Shown: positions 35,888 to 44,810 of the stretch, piece by piece
Layout: the number at the start of each line of letters is the position of its first letter
Numbering within the stretch: position 1 is the stretch's first letter
Notes under the pieces: generated by a model
The model's database searches: none
Told to the model about the DNA's origin: nothing
Seen by the model: only the letters and a program-made list of their open reading frames with translations
DNA from: Thalassotalea sp. LPB0316
GTDB taxonomy: Bacteria; Pseudomonadota; Gammaproteobacteria; Enterobacterales; Alteromonadaceae
DNA: 64,000 nt
Assembly (NCBI RefSeq): GCF_014898095.1
Contig: NZ_CP062946.1
Span: 3,162,001 to 3,226,000 of the forward strand
Reading direction: 5' to 3'
Program-made: the position numbers and the translations under genes

Positions 35888-36460
35888 ATGACGACATCAA
35901 TGCAGAACAACCCAAAGCACCAGTCAAAACAGTGGTCTAAAGCTGGATTACTTTTATTGGCAGTCGGCTCAACCTTATTGTCTGGCTGTAGTTCATTGGG
36001 TCTTGGGAGTAGTGAATATGGATGCCCAGGTATGCCTGACGGTGTGCGCTGTTTATCCGCTCGTGAAGTCTATGAGCTTACCAGTAATGGCGCTGCACCC
36101 AAGACGATTGATGCTGTGGCGACTCGAATTGGTTCTCCCTCTGGGTATTCACAATCTGATTTAGAGACAGGACTGCTGAGCCATCCAGCATTACCTGAGA
36201 CGCAGCAATCTGCACCTCTTCGCATTCCTTCAAGGGTGATGCGGATTTGGATTGCGCCTTGGGAGGATGACCGTGGAGATCTGAATTTATCCAGCTACGT
36301 GTTTACCGAAATTGAACCGCGCCGGTGGGATATTGGGGTGTCAGCACCTCGAACGGTTTCGCCAGTGCTACGTCCACTTCAGACTCAAAGCGATTCAGCC
36401 TCAGCGGGAGCTGATGGTAAGCGCGATAACTTGAGTATCTACGGAGAAACTAACGAATGA
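35888..36460 (+). CDS. traV: Mating-pore lipoprotein TraV
   Basis: VirB7-like outer-membrane lipoprotein of the core complex. The 190-residue precursor has a lipobox LLSGCSS (Cys near residue 34) after a hydrophobic stretch, and the TraV cysteine motif YGCPGMPDGVRC. I start at 35888 where AGGAG lies 9-10 bases upstream and the signal sequence is normal; an in-frame upstream start at 35810 would add 26 residues inside traB's end. Overlaps traA by four bases. Confidence 0.92.
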   Translation: MTTSMQNNPKHQSKQWSKAGLLLLAVGSTLLSGCSSLGLGSSEYGCPGMPDGVRCLSAREVYELTSNGAAPKTIDAVATRIGSPSGYSQSDLETGLLSHPALPETQQSAPLRIPSRVMRIWIAPWEDDRGDLNLSSYVFTEIEPRRWDIGVSAPRTVSPVLRPLQTQSDSASAGADGKRDNLSIYGETNE

Positions 36461-36843
36461 CAAATGCAGTTCGCAGCATTCAAACTCAGCGCCTAATGAC
36501 CATTGGTGCGCTTGGTTTGATGGCGTTAATGATTTCGGAGCCCTCATTTGCGGGCACCGGTGGTGATGCTTTCTCCGATGTGTGGGATACCCTAAAAGAC
36601 TGGACCCAAGGTACTTTGGGACGGATCGTAGCGGGAGCCATGGTTCTGGTGGGTATTGTGGGCGGTATCGCTCGCCAAAGCTTGATGGCTTTTGCCTTGG
36701 GCATTGGTGGCGGTATGGGTCTCTACAATACGCCAACAGTCGTTGAAAGTGTTATGTCTGCAACCTTACCTGTTGTTGCCAGCACTCAAGAAGTTATTGG
36801 CACAACTGTTCCAGCAATCAGCGCCGTTTTACTGGGCACCTGA
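36457..36843 (+). CDS. traA: Conjugative pilin TraA
   Basis: Pilin precursor of 128 residues with a long leader (cleavage expected after PSFA, residue about 30) and two hydrophobic helices (about 45-70 and 95-120) joined by a Gly-rich loop, the F-pilin pattern: GRIVAGAMVLVGIVGGIAR and LGIGGGMGLY. It ends the traL-A operon; a strong terminator follows. Confidence 0.92.
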   Translation: MTNAVRSIQTQRLMTIGALGLMALMISEPSFAGTGGDAFSDVWDTLKDWTQGTLGRIVAGAMVLVGIVGGIARQSLMAFALGIGGGMGLYNTPTVVESVMSATLPVVASTQEVIGTTVPAISAVLLGT

Positions 36844-36870
36844 TAAACTCTATAGAGACCTTTAAAAGGT

Positions 36871-36909
36871 TTGGGTCTACAAAGTCACTGCTTTGTGGAC
36901 CCAATTTTT
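36871..36909. terminator. Strong terminator after traA
   Basis: GGGTCTACAAAG pairs with CTTTGTGGACCC (one G-U) in a stem of at least 12 bases, with TT/AA extension and a TTTTT tail. It also faces the end of the convergent AbiE toxin gene, so it may serve both directions. Confidence 0.8.
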
Positions 36910-37828
36910 ACATTCTAAATTCATTATTTGTAACGTTGCCTAGTAACTCGTTACTCACAGTTTTAAATAGTTTCGCCAAAGTATTTTGCAGGTAAACTTG
37001 AAACTTATCCTGAGCTAGGGTTCTATCAAATACATCTGTTGGTAAGAAACGTTTCATTTCTGCAATGAACGCTTCACTAGACACAATATCAGGAAGTCGT
37101 TCGAGAAAGTTTTCCAACATTTTGTTGAAGTGCTCAAGTTTATAATCTGACACCTTGTTTTTAACTAAGTCCATATTGAGTGTCGCGCCTTGTTGCTGTA
37201 ACCAAGCTAAATCCCATATATCTCGGTGGCGGACATACCTTGTAGTGGCAGGTAAAGAAATGATTTTATCCGCCATGACCTCATCCAAGCTTTCTGTCAG
37301 AATTAGCGTATCACTGTATCCATCAGGCAAAAAATCGTAGTTTATTTGAAGAGGTTGCGGCTCTCTTGTATAGGCTGGAATGTTTGCCACTTCTACTTTG
37401 ATTTTTTGTTTTGGCAGATCTTTTCTCTCAGGAGAAGTCACTACCGCTATTTGCCACTTATCAATGCTCAATTCAGAATATTTAGGATCTTGCTTTAGAT
37501 CCTTTGGTTCTTTTACTGTCACTTCAAGCCCGTATCGTTCGCCAATGTACTTTTCTATACAATGTTTCATGTCTGCCAACATTGCTGAGCTGAAATCCTT
37601 CCCGCCAGCAAAATCCAGATCTTCGCTGAAACGATTGCCTCCATAACAAAGTCGTAACGACGTGCCACCTTGAAAAGTTAGTTTGTCTAGAAGTCCACCT
37701 TTCTCTAGCGCAAATAAAATATCGTAGTGTAAGAGCTCTTTCTCTATCACTGAACGCATATGAGATACATTTTCAACCTGCATTGCTTTATTCACCAATA
37801 GCGCGAAATTTTCTTGATCAATTTTCAT
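36908..37828 (-). CDS. abiEii: AbiEii-type nucleotidyltransferase toxin
   Basis: Toxin of the AbiE type IV toxin-antitoxin/abortive infection family, a nucleotidyltransferase that inactivates cell targets (tRNA in studied members). The 306-residue sequence shows the catalytic motif GGTSLRL...FSEDLDFAGG (residues about 55-75) and the later conserved Lys-Asp region EVMADKIISL and RDIWDLAWL. I start at 37828, nine bases after AAGGA; an ATG at 37837 is in frame but too close to the RBS. It overlaps the antitoxin gene by about 11 bases. The gene faces away from the transfer genes. Confidence 0.9.
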   Translation of the reverse strand: MKIDQENFALLVNKAMQVENVSHMRSVIEKELLHYDILFALEKGGLLDKLTFQGGTSLRLCYGGNRFSEDLDFAGGKDFSSAMLADMKHCIEKYIGERYGLEVTVKEPKDLKQDPKYSELSIDKWQIAVVTSPERKDLPKQKIKVEVANIPAYTREPQPLQINYDFLPDGYSDTLILTESLDEVMADKIISLPATTRYVRHRDIWDLAWLQQQGATLNMDLVKNKVSDYKLEHFNKMLENFLERLPDIVSSEAFIAEMKRFLPTDVFDRTLAQDKFQVYLQNTLAKLFKTVSNELLGNVTNNEFRM

Positions 37829-38354
37829 ATAGCCCATCCTTGCTTACTAAATGTGTATTTCGGCCAACTCGTTTTAAGTCTCTGTATGCAGTTTGTTTCG
37901 TTGCTAACCTAAGTGGTCTGCCGACTAAACTGGTATTTTCTATAATATCGATTGGATCTCGTTTCGTATGCGTAAATTCAATTGTACCCAAAGGTGTTTT
38001 GAATTCACCGGAACGCCCCGTTGTCATAACCGTTAAGCGATCTACTGGAATTTGCGAAATAACACCGAAATCAGAAAGTGCAGACTCCAGGCTAATGTAG
38101 TTATATTCTCCACGTCGAATAGTTTTAGCAATTTGCTCCAACGTATCGCTGCCTTTCGACTGCGCTAAATTGTATAAATACACACCATTAATGATTCGGG
38201 TGAGTAAGCCATCGTCTTGCAAACGTTTAATTCCCGCACGCAATGCTCGTTCATTATCTTGATGAAAGATTTTCGCCAGATCTGAATTAGTAAAAACACA
38301 GCGACCACGCTTGTCATATTCTAAGAGCTTTTTAATTGCCTCAGCCTTTTTCAC
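37818..38354 (-). CDS. abiEi: AbiEi-type antitoxin and autorepressor
   Basis: Antitoxin of the AbiE pair, which represses its own promoter. The 178-residue protein has an N-terminal winged helix (KAEAIKKLLEYDKRGRCVFT and LAKIFHQDNERALRAGIKRL) and a C-terminal domain (VISQIPVDRLTVMTTGRSGEF) typical of AbiEi. It is first in the operon and overlaps the toxin gene. It lies between traA and dsbC, where SXT carries the mosAT pair, so it may likewise help keep the ICE. Confidence 0.88.
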   Translation of the reverse strand: MKKAEAIKKLLEYDKRGRCVFTNSDLAKIFHQDNERALRAGIKRLQDDGLLTRIINGVYLYNLAQSKGSDTLEQIAKTIRRGEYNYISLESALSDFGVISQIPVDRLTVMTTGRSGEFKTPLGTIEFTHTKRDPIDIIENTSLVGRPLRLATKQTAYRDLKRVGRNTHLVSKDGLYEN

Positions 38355-38379
38355 AATACGCCTCTAGTTATCAAGGATG

Positions 38380-38402
38380 ACACTTAAACATGTCATAAGT
38401 GT
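38380..38402. promoter_or_regulatory. Candidate AbiEi operator
   Basis: ACACTT and AAGTGT form an inverted repeat with an 11-base spacer, 26 bases before the abiEi start codon; AbiEi proteins are known to bind inverted repeats in their promoter. Confidence 0.45.
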
Positions 38403-38701
38403 AGACTTATTTTTTATGGAGCGCAAGTGTACAATAATGACGCTAAAAGCTGTCAAATTTGTCAACTTGACCTCTGGGGGGTATTAAAAGGACTTGGTTA
38501 GTTTACACAGTGATGAATTTTAACACCCAGAGTGTGAAAAAGCGGGTTTAGATAAACTAGATGAATTGGGGGAAGCCTGTAAGGCTGCCAGAATGAAAGC
38601 TATACCTGAACTAATAGTGCGTAACAACAAGTGGCACCCTAGCAAGGCATCCAATTCTTCAATCTATCTAACCGAGTCCACATAGGACAACTGCATAGAC
38701 T

Positions 38702-38731
38702 GGAGCCTCGATTTACATTAACGAGGACTCC
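38702..38731 (+). promoter_or_regulatory. RBS-sequestering hairpin before dsbC
   Basis: GGAGCCTCG pairs with CGAGGACTCC over nine bases with one bulged A; the 3' arm contains the ribosome binding site and ends two bases before the dsbC ATG. Confidence 0.6.
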
Positions 38732-38733
38732 TC

Positions 38734-39426
38734 ATGCGAAAACTATCTCCAATTATTCTGGCGCTTGCGCTGTCTCCATTGGTTCAAGCTGAACCTGTGT
38801 CTGAAGTGTCGCCCGTTGGCAAAATTGACGGCATGGTTTCTTTACCTGTCACTGGTATGAAAGCGGTCGAAAGCAATGGCCGTATTGTTTTCATGTCAGA
38901 CAGTGGCCGGTTCGTCATTGATGGCACGCTCTATGATGCCTGGTCGAAAAAGCCGCTTACTAGCCTCGAAGAAATTCGTGAAGCTGGTAACACGCTGGAC
39001 TTAAGTCGTCTTGGCTTAAAAATGGATGATTTGAACCCACTGACTTTAGGCGAAGGCAAAAAGAAAGTGGTGGTCTTTGTTGACCCCCGGTGCCCGCATT
39101 GCCATGAGCTTTTGAAACAAGCCCTACCGTTAACCAAAGAATACACCTTCCAAATTCTCCCTGTGCCAGTGCTTGGTCCTGATTCAGAGCGTCAGGTTCG
39201 CCAGCTTGGCTGTGCGCGTGACAAGAAAGCAGCCACCGATGCATTGCTCAATGGCCGGATTGGTAACCTAGAACAGGATGATGCCTGCAACTTAGAACCA
39301 ATGCAGCGTACCTTGGTGACGGCTCAAATCCTGGGCATTCAAGGTGTGCCTTTCATCGTTGCCAATGATGGTCGCATCAGCCGAGGCCGTCCTTATGATC
39401 TTTCTGCTTGGTTGGAGGGGCGTTAA
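38734..39426 (+). CDS. dsbC: Disulfide isomerase DsbC-like protein
   Basis: Periplasmic thiol-disulfide enzyme that helps fold the cysteine-rich mating-pore proteins such as TraU and TraN. The 230-residue precursor has a signal peptide (residues 1-19, ending VQA), an N-terminal dimerisation-like domain and a thioredoxin domain with active site CPHC (residues about 130-133) in FVDPRCPHCHELL, plus the cis-Pro segment QGVPFIV. The CPHC dipeptide is DsbA-like; DsbC normally has CGYC. First gene of the dsbC-traC-...-traN operon. Confidence 0.92.
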   Translation: MRKLSPIILALALSPLVQAEPVSEVSPVGKIDGMVSLPVTGMKAVESNGRIVFMSDSGRFVIDGTLYDAWSKKPLTSLEEIREAGNTLDLSRLGLKMDDLNPLTLGEGKKKVVVFVDPRCPHCHELLKQALPLTKEYTFQILPVPVLGPDSERQVRQLGCARDKKAATDALLNGRIGNLEQDDACNLEPMQRTLVTAQILGIQGVPFIVANDGRISRGRPYDLSAWLEGR

Positions 39427-41825
39427 TGAAAGCCTCTCTGTATTCAGGGCAACGCGCTTCAGAGCTCTTGCCAGTATTGGCCTATTCCGACGATGAGCAA
39501 CTGTTTTTCATGGAAGACCAAAGTGTTGGCTTTGGTTTTCTATGTGACCCATTGCCTGGTGGTGATGAGTCTGTTGCAGACAGGGTTAATGTTCTACTTA
39601 ACAACGACTGGCCAAAAGACACTTTGCTGCAATTTGGCCTGTACGCCTCGCCTGATATTCAAACCGACCTTCAGCGCATGATGGGCTTACGCCATCGTCA
39701 ATCCGATCCATTGCTCAGGGCGTCGATACGCAAACGTGCGGACTTCCTCGATGGGGGCACGGTTCAACCGATAGAAGAATCAACCCAAACTCAGGTACGC
39801 AACTTTCAACTGATCGTCACCTGCAAATTGCCTTTGGAAAGTCCTATACCGACGGAGCGTGAGTTGAGTCGAGCATCCGCGCTTCGGGCTTCTTTCTCGC
39901 AAGCGCTGGCAACGGTTGGTTTTCGTGTTACTGAGATGACCGACCGAAATTGGCTCGCAGCATTAAGTGCTCAGCTTAACTGGGGAAAAGATGCTTCCTG
40001 GCGCAATCCATCACCAATCCGCAGTGAGGCTGATAAACCACTTCGAGAGCAAGTGTTGGATTATGACCGAGCTATCAAAGTGGATAGCCAAGGTCTGATG
40101 TTGGGTGATTACCGAGTTAAAACCTTATCGTTTAAGCGCTTGCCTGAACGGATCTGGTTTGGTCATGCCGCAAGTTTTGCGGGCGATATGATGACGGGCA
40201 GTCGCGGTTTACGCGGAAGCTTTTTGCTGAATGTCACCATTCACTTTCCTTCAGCCGAGGCCATGCGATCTCGTCTAGAGACGAAGCGTCAATGGGCGGT
40301 CAATCAGGCCTATGGCCCAATGCTCAAGTTTGTGCCGGTGCTTGCAGCCAAGAAAAAGGGATTTGATGTTCTTTTTGAAGCCTTGCAAGAAGGTGATCGT
40401 CCTATTCGGGCAAATATGACTTTGACGCTGTTTTCACCAACGGAAGAAGCGTCGATCAGCTCTGTTTCAAATGCTCGAACCTATTTCAAAGAACTCGGAT
40501 TTGAACTGATGGAAGATAAGTACTTCTGTTTGCCCATATTCCTGAATGCTTTGCCATTTGGTGCTGATCGCCAGGCGATGAACGACTTGTTTCGATTCAA
40601 GACCATGGCGACACGGCATGTGATCCCTTTGTTGCCTTTGTTTGCAGATTGGAAAGGCACGGGCACGCCAGTGATTAACTTTGTTTCCCGCAATGGCCAG
40701 ATCATGAGTGTGTCCCTTTATGACTCGGGCAGTAATTACAACTGTTGCATAGCGGCGCAATCGGGGTCGGGCAAGTCTTTCCTGGTGAACGAAATCATCT
40801 CCTCCTACTTATCAGAAGGCGGGCAATGCTGGGTGATTGATGTTGGCCGCTCTTATGAAAAGCTGTGTGAAGTCTATGACGGTGAGTTCTTACAGTTCGG
40901 GCGAGACAGTGGCATTTGCTTAAATCCGTTTGAAATCGTTGAGGACTATGACGAAGAAGCGGATGTGTTGGTTGGGTTATTGGCCGCAATGGCCGCACCT
41001 ACGCAGTCATTAACCGATTTTCAGATGGCCAACCTAAAGCGTCAGACCCGTGAACTGTGGGAGAAAAAAGGTCGTGCCATGTTGGTTGATGATGTGGCAG
41101 AGGCCTTAAAAAATCACGAAGACCGACGTGTGCAAGACGTGGGTGAGCAGCTCTATCCGTTTACGACACAGGGCGAATATGGCCGCTTCTTTAATGGTCA
41201 CAACAATATTCGCTTCAAAAACCGTTTCACCGTTCTGGAGTTAGAAGAGCTCAAGGGGCGTAAGCATCTGCAACAAGTGGTGTTGCTTCAGCTTATCTAC
41301 CAAATCCAACAGGAGATGTACTTAGGTGAGCGGGATCGTCGCAAGATTGTGTTCATCGACGAAGCCTGGGATCTGCTGACTCAAGGTGATGTCGGTAAGT
41401 TCATTGAGACGGGTTACCGGCGATTTCGAAAATATGGCGGCAGTGCTGTGACGGTAACGCAGTCGGTCAACGATTTATACGATAGCCCTACAGGTAAAGC
41501 CATCGCTGAAAACTCGGCCAATATGTACCTGCTTGGCCAAAAAGCCGAAACCATCAACGCGCTCAAAAAAGAAGGCCGTTTGCCATTAGGTGAAGGCGGC
41601 TACGAATACCTGAAAACGGTTCATACCGTCACGGGTGTCTATTCCGAAATTTTCTTTATCACCGAAATGGGCACCGGGATCGGCCGCCTCATCGTCGATC
41701 CGTTTCACAAGCTGTTGTACTCGTCCCGTGCAGAAGATGTAAACGCGATTAAACAGTTAACGCGCAAAGGCCTTTCTGTTGCTGATGCCATCTCTCAGTT
41801 GTTGAAGGAGCGAGGCTATGAATAA
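39426..41825 (+). CDS. traC: Type IV secretion ATPase TraC
   Basis: VirB4-like ATPase that powers pilus assembly. The 799-residue protein has an N-terminal TraC domain and an ATPase domain with Walker A AQSGSGKSFLVNE (about residue 445) and Walker B KIVFIDEAWDLL (about 640), then VTVTQSVNDL. I start at 39426 after GGAGGGG; an in-frame 39408 lies inside dsbC. It overlaps the next gene by eight bases. Confidence 0.96.
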   Translation: MKASLYSGQRASELLPVLAYSDDEQLFFMEDQSVGFGFLCDPLPGGDESVADRVNVLLNNDWPKDTLLQFGLYASPDIQTDLQRMMGLRHRQSDPLLRASIRKRADFLDGGTVQPIEESTQTQVRNFQLIVTCKLPLESPIPTERELSRASALRASFSQALATVGFRVTEMTDRNWLAALSAQLNWGKDASWRNPSPIRSEADKPLREQVLDYDRAIKVDSQGLMLGDYRVKTLSFKRLPERIWFGHAASFAGDMMTGSRGLRGSFLLNVTIHFPSAEAMRSRLETKRQWAVNQAYGPMLKFVPVLAAKKKGFDVLFEALQEGDRPIRANMTLTLFSPTEEASISSVSNARTYFKELGFELMEDKYFCLPIFLNALPFGADRQAMNDLFRFKTMATRHVIPLLPLFADWKGTGTPVINFVSRNGQIMSVSLYDSGSNYNCCIAAQSGSGKSFLVNEIISSYLSEGGQCWVIDVGRSYEKLCEVYDGEFLQFGRDSGICLNPFEIVEDYDEEADVLVGLLAAMAAPTQSLTDFQMANLKRQTRELWEKKGRAMLVDDVAEALKNHEDRRVQDVGEQLYPFTTQGEYGRFFNGHNNIRFKNRFTVLELEELKGRKHLQQVVLLQLIYQIQQEMYLGERDRRKIVFIDEAWDLLTQGDVGKFIETGYRRFRKYGGSAVTVTQSVNDLYDSPTGKAIAENSANMYLLGQKAETINALKKEGRLPLGEGGYEYLKTVHTVTGVYSEIFFITEMGTGIGRLIVDPFHKLLYSSRAEDVNAIKQLTRKGLSVADAISQLLKERGYE

Positions 41826-42165
41826 GTCCACGCTTTGGCCATTTATGGCCTCTATTACTTTGTCTATTGCTGGTAGCGGTTTAATGACCAGCTGGCTCTT
41901 AATGAAAACACTCGAACCCATCCACAGCCAGTTGGCGTTAAGTACGCCCATTGCAGTCGTGGATTTTGGGGAGGCGGTGTTGTCACTGGGCCCCAATGCC
42001 AGTGAACAAGACATCGAATCCAGGTTGCTTCAGACCAATCAGCAAATTGAAAAGCTAAAAGCAGCCGGTTTTATCGTGCTGGATGCCCAAGCGGTGGTGG
42101 GTGCTGATGATTCCATATTTGTGCCAGTAGGCTCAAAGGAGGTGTCTCATGCAGATACTCCGTAA
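41818..42165 (+). CDS. TrbI-like mating-pore accessory protein
   Basis: A 115-residue protein with one N-terminal membrane helix (LWPFMASITLSIAGSGLMTS, residues about 5-27) and a small periplasmic domain containing PIAVVDFGEAV. In F-type systems this position (after traC) is held by TrbI, an inner-membrane protein affecting pilus dynamics; similarity here is in size, topology and the VVDF segment. Overlaps both neighbours. Confidence 0.7.
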   Translation: MNKSTLWPFMASITLSIAGSGLMTSWLLMKTLEPIHSQLALSTPIAVVDFGEAVLSLGPNASEQDIESRLLQTNQQIEKLKAAGFIVLDAQAVVGADDSIFVPVGSKEVSHADTP

Positions 42166-42661
42166 AAGAATGCCTTGGCGGCCATATCTCATCCGGTTGG
42201 CCGTTCTTGCGTTAATCATGGCCTTGGTAGGCACCTACGCCATGATGCGCTACCGAATAGGTATTGATACCCAGCAAGAGCGCTGCCTGCCTGATACCAC
42301 GGTGTATCTGATTGACCTATGGAATAAAGAGCCCGTTAAGGATGGTTTGTATGCCTTCCACTCAAAAGGACTTGCTCCGTTATATCACGACGGTACTCGT
42401 ATGCTGAAACGCCTAACAGGGATGCCTGGGGATGAAGTCAAGGTGACGCCTGAACATGTGCTGGTGAACGGTGCTGAAGTCTCAACCGGTATGGCATTAG
42501 CCCAGCGTCTTGGTGTGGCGGAATCACAATTTAGCCGCTCATTGACGCTGCAAGAAAACGAATATTGGTTTTCCGGCGAGGCTGCTACGAGTTTCGACTC
42601 CCGCTATTGGAATGCCGTTAAGCGCGAGCAGATTGTCGGTCGCGCTTGGCCGCTTTGGTAG
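42149..42661 (+). CDS. trhF: S26-type signal peptidase-like protein TrhF
   Basis: Peptidase S26 family, thought to process the pilin in SXT/IncHI-type systems. The 170-residue product has one membrane helix (residues about 13-33), then RCLPDTTVYLI and the family segment RMLKRLTGMPGDEV with the Lys (residue 87) of the catalytic dyad and MPGD box. The usual nucleophile Ser of the SxP motif is Cys46 here (see findings). Overlaps the previous gene by 17 bases. Confidence 0.88.
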   Translation: MQILRKRMPWRPYLIRLAVLALIMALVGTYAMMRYRIGIDTQQERCLPDTTVYLIDLWNKEPVKDGLYAFHSKGLAPLYHDGTRMLKRLTGMPGDEVKVTPEHVLVNGAEVSTGMALAQRLGVAESQFSRSLTLQENEYWFSGEAATSFDSRYWNAVKREQIVGRAWPLW

Positions 42662-42668
42662 GAGGTAG

Positions 42669-43796
42669 ATGATGCAAAGACTATGTCTCTTATTTTTGTT
42701 GGTTGCTCCATTGTCTTGGGTTCAAGTTTCCTGGGCACAAGAGCCTTTTCCGTTGTCTGACGAGGACAAAAAGATCGTCGAAATGAACCGCAGCATTTTA
42801 CAAAGTGCTGTGGATGGTTCATCTGAATTTATCGAGCCTTTTTCACCGATTGAACAACCTGCGTCGCTCAAACACAACGATGAATGGTTGATATTTGCGT
42901 CGTCTTCACTGGGGGATTCCTCACTGAAGCAGCTATTTAAAGAGGCCAGTGCTACCGGCGCTATTGTGTTGTTTCGGGGAATTCCTGAAGGAAAGACCTT
43001 GGGGGCGGCTATCCGTGATTGGCATACGCTGATGAAGGGGCTTGATCCTGTTCCTCAGGTTCGAATAGATCCGAGAGCCTTTGTGCACTGGCGGGTGACT
43101 AGCGTGCCTGCCATTTTCCGCATAGAAGATGACAAGGTGACTGCAAGTGCACTAGGGGTTTACAGCAAGGGCTGGTTGCAGCGTCAAATTGAAACAGGCA
43201 ATACCGGTTCATTGGGTCAACGCGGTCCTATTCATTCGATTTTAGAACCGGATTTGATGCAAGTAGCGATGCAGCGTTTACAGTCGATTGATCTGGGCGC
43301 ATTAAAGAAAAAAGCCATTGAGCGTTTCTGGTCTCGCCAAACTTTCACTGACTTACCCAAAGCCACGCAGTATCGGATAAGAATGGTTGATCCAACCATC
43401 GTCATGCAGCGGCCACTATTGGATGCCAATGGCCGAACATTGATCCCAGCAGGAACGCGTATTAACCCGCTAAAAGCCTTGCCGTTTACTCAGCAGCTTG
43501 TGGTGTTTAATGCGTCGAACGCTGAAGAAGTGGACGCAGTTGCGCATTGGCTTGAGACGCAAGATAGGACACTGCGCCGCATTACGCTTATCACCACGCA
43601 GCTCGACCGTGCCCAAGGCTGGAATCGCCTCAATGCGCTCGAAAAGACATTGGACAGTCCGGTTTACCTTCTCAATGCCTCGCTAAAGCAGCGCTTTGAT
43701 TTGCAAGTCACCCCATCGTTTGTTCAAGCAAAGGGGCTCGCGTTTGAAATAGAAGAAATTCCAGTAAAGGAGCTTGTTCATGAAAAAGCTCAATAA
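42669..43796 (+). CDS. traW: Mating-pore protein TraW (with TrbC-like part)
   Basis: Periplasmic protein needed for F-type pilus assembly. At 375 residues it is longer than F TraW because it joins a TrbC-like half (residues about 60-165, WLIFASSSLGDSSLKQLFKE) to a TraW-like half (about 200-370, with VDPTIVMQRPLLDANG and LPFTQQLVVFNA), as in SXT. A signal peptide covers residues 1-25 (ending SWA). Two ATGs at 42669 and 42672 are possible starts. Confidence 0.92.
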   Translation: MMQRLCLLFLLVAPLSWVQVSWAQEPFPLSDEDKKIVEMNRSILQSAVDGSSEFIEPFSPIEQPASLKHNDEWLIFASSSLGDSSLKQLFKEASATGAIVLFRGIPEGKTLGAAIRDWHTLMKGLDPVPQVRIDPRAFVHWRVTSVPAIFRIEDDKVTASALGVYSKGWLQRQIETGNTGSLGQRGPIHSILEPDLMQVAMQRLQSIDLGALKKKAIERFWSRQTFTDLPKATQYRIRMVDPTIVMQRPLLDANGRTLIPAGTRINPLKALPFTQQLVVFNASNAEEVDAVAHWLETQDRTLRRITLITTQLDRAQGWNRLNALEKTLDSPVYLLNASLKQRFDLQVTPSFVQAKGLAFEIEEIPVKELVHEKAQ

Positions 43797-44808
43797 TACG
43801 TATAGTCTGATACGGACTCTCGTTGTCATGCTTGTCCTGGGCGCATCTATTCCTGCAAAAGCCGAATTGACCTGCCCAGACGCGGGGTTATTGTCCGGCA
43901 AGTTGCTGACGGATGTTTGCTGGTCATGCATTTTTCCTATCCGGGTTGCAGGTCTTCCACTTGGCTCTGGCAGTGTCCCAAGCGGCGCATCAAACAAGTC
44001 ATTTTGCTTATGTGAAGACAACTTAGGTGTGCCAAGGCCAGGTATTGTTACCAGCATGTGGGAGCCAGCGCGTCTGATTGAACTGGTCAGAGCGCCGGGT
44101 TGTTCGCCTTCCCTGGGAGGGATTCGTTTACCGTTAGGTGATAGACGACTGCAAGGTGGTCATGGCGAGGGTGAATACGACACCGGTGATCTCGCTTTCT
44201 ACCATTACCATTATTACGCCTTTCCGCTTTTGGTCATGCTCGATTTGTTCATGGATGGCAATTGCAATGCCGATGGTTACATGGACTTTGACTTGATGTA
44301 TTTGTCGGAATTGGACCCAACATGGCTGAACGATGAACTGGCCTTTTTTACTCAGTCTGAAGCGGCTGCCGTTGCCAATCCATTGGCTATATCTGCTTGT
44401 ACCGCTGACGCTGCCTCATCAACGCTTGGTAAACCCATCGACCAGTTGTTTTGGTGTGCTGGCAGTTGGGGGCATCTCTATCCGTTATCTGGCCATACCT
44501 TAGCCTTTGGCTCATTAGCAGAAAACACCAGCCATTTAGCGGCGCGTGCAATCGCAGCTCAACACAGGCGTGGTCTTGCAAGGCGAACAATGGGGAACAG
44601 TGCGCTATGCCGACCTGTTATCGAACCCATGCTGCCGAAATCCCAATACAAGATGAGTATGTTCTTCCCTGTACCAGAAACTGAAAGTGCGCATGTCATC
44701 GGTGAAAGCACCATGAAATGGGGAGAGTGGCGAACAATCCCAGGTGCCGGTGAAGATGCGCTCTATATTTTGTGGCGCTGGCAAGACTGCTGTAACTCGG
44801 GAGGTTAA
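43780..44808 (+). CDS. traU: Mating-pore protein TraU
   Basis: Periplasmic/outer-membrane-associated protein required for DNA transfer. The 342-residue precursor has a signal peptide (ending PAKA, about residue 27) and the Cys-rich TraU pattern (LTCPDAG, DVCWSCIFPIR, FCLCEDNLGVPRPG, and C-terminal WRWQDCC). The ATG at 43780 lies seven bases after AAGGAG; the gene overlaps traW. Its many cysteines explain the operon's own disulfide isomerase. Confidence 0.95.
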   Translation: MKKLNNTYSLIRTLVVMLVLGASIPAKAELTCPDAGLLSGKLLTDVCWSCIFPIRVAGLPLGSGSVPSGASNKSFCLCEDNLGVPRPGIVTSMWEPARLIELVRAPGCSPSLGGIRLPLGDRRLQGGHGEGEYDTGDLAFYHYHYYAFPLLVMLDLFMDGNCNADGYMDFDLMYLSELDPTWLNDELAFFTQSEAAAVANPLAISACTADAASSTLGKPIDQLFWCAGSWGHLYPLSGHTLAFGSLAENTSHLAARAIAAQHRRGLARRTMGNSALCRPVIEPMLPKSQYKMSMFFPVPETESAHVIGESTMKWGEWRTIPGAGEDALYILWRWQDCCNSGG

Positions 44809-44810
44809 CC

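Larger units (their letters stand above)
38355..38733. other. Intergenic region between abiEi and dsbC
   Basis: No gene. It holds the AbiE promoter and operator, TGTCAA repeats near 38450-38466, an AAGCCTGTAAGGCT hairpin near 38572-38587 and the dsbC leader hairpin; a promoter for the dsbC-traN operon is expected here. Confidence 0.5.
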
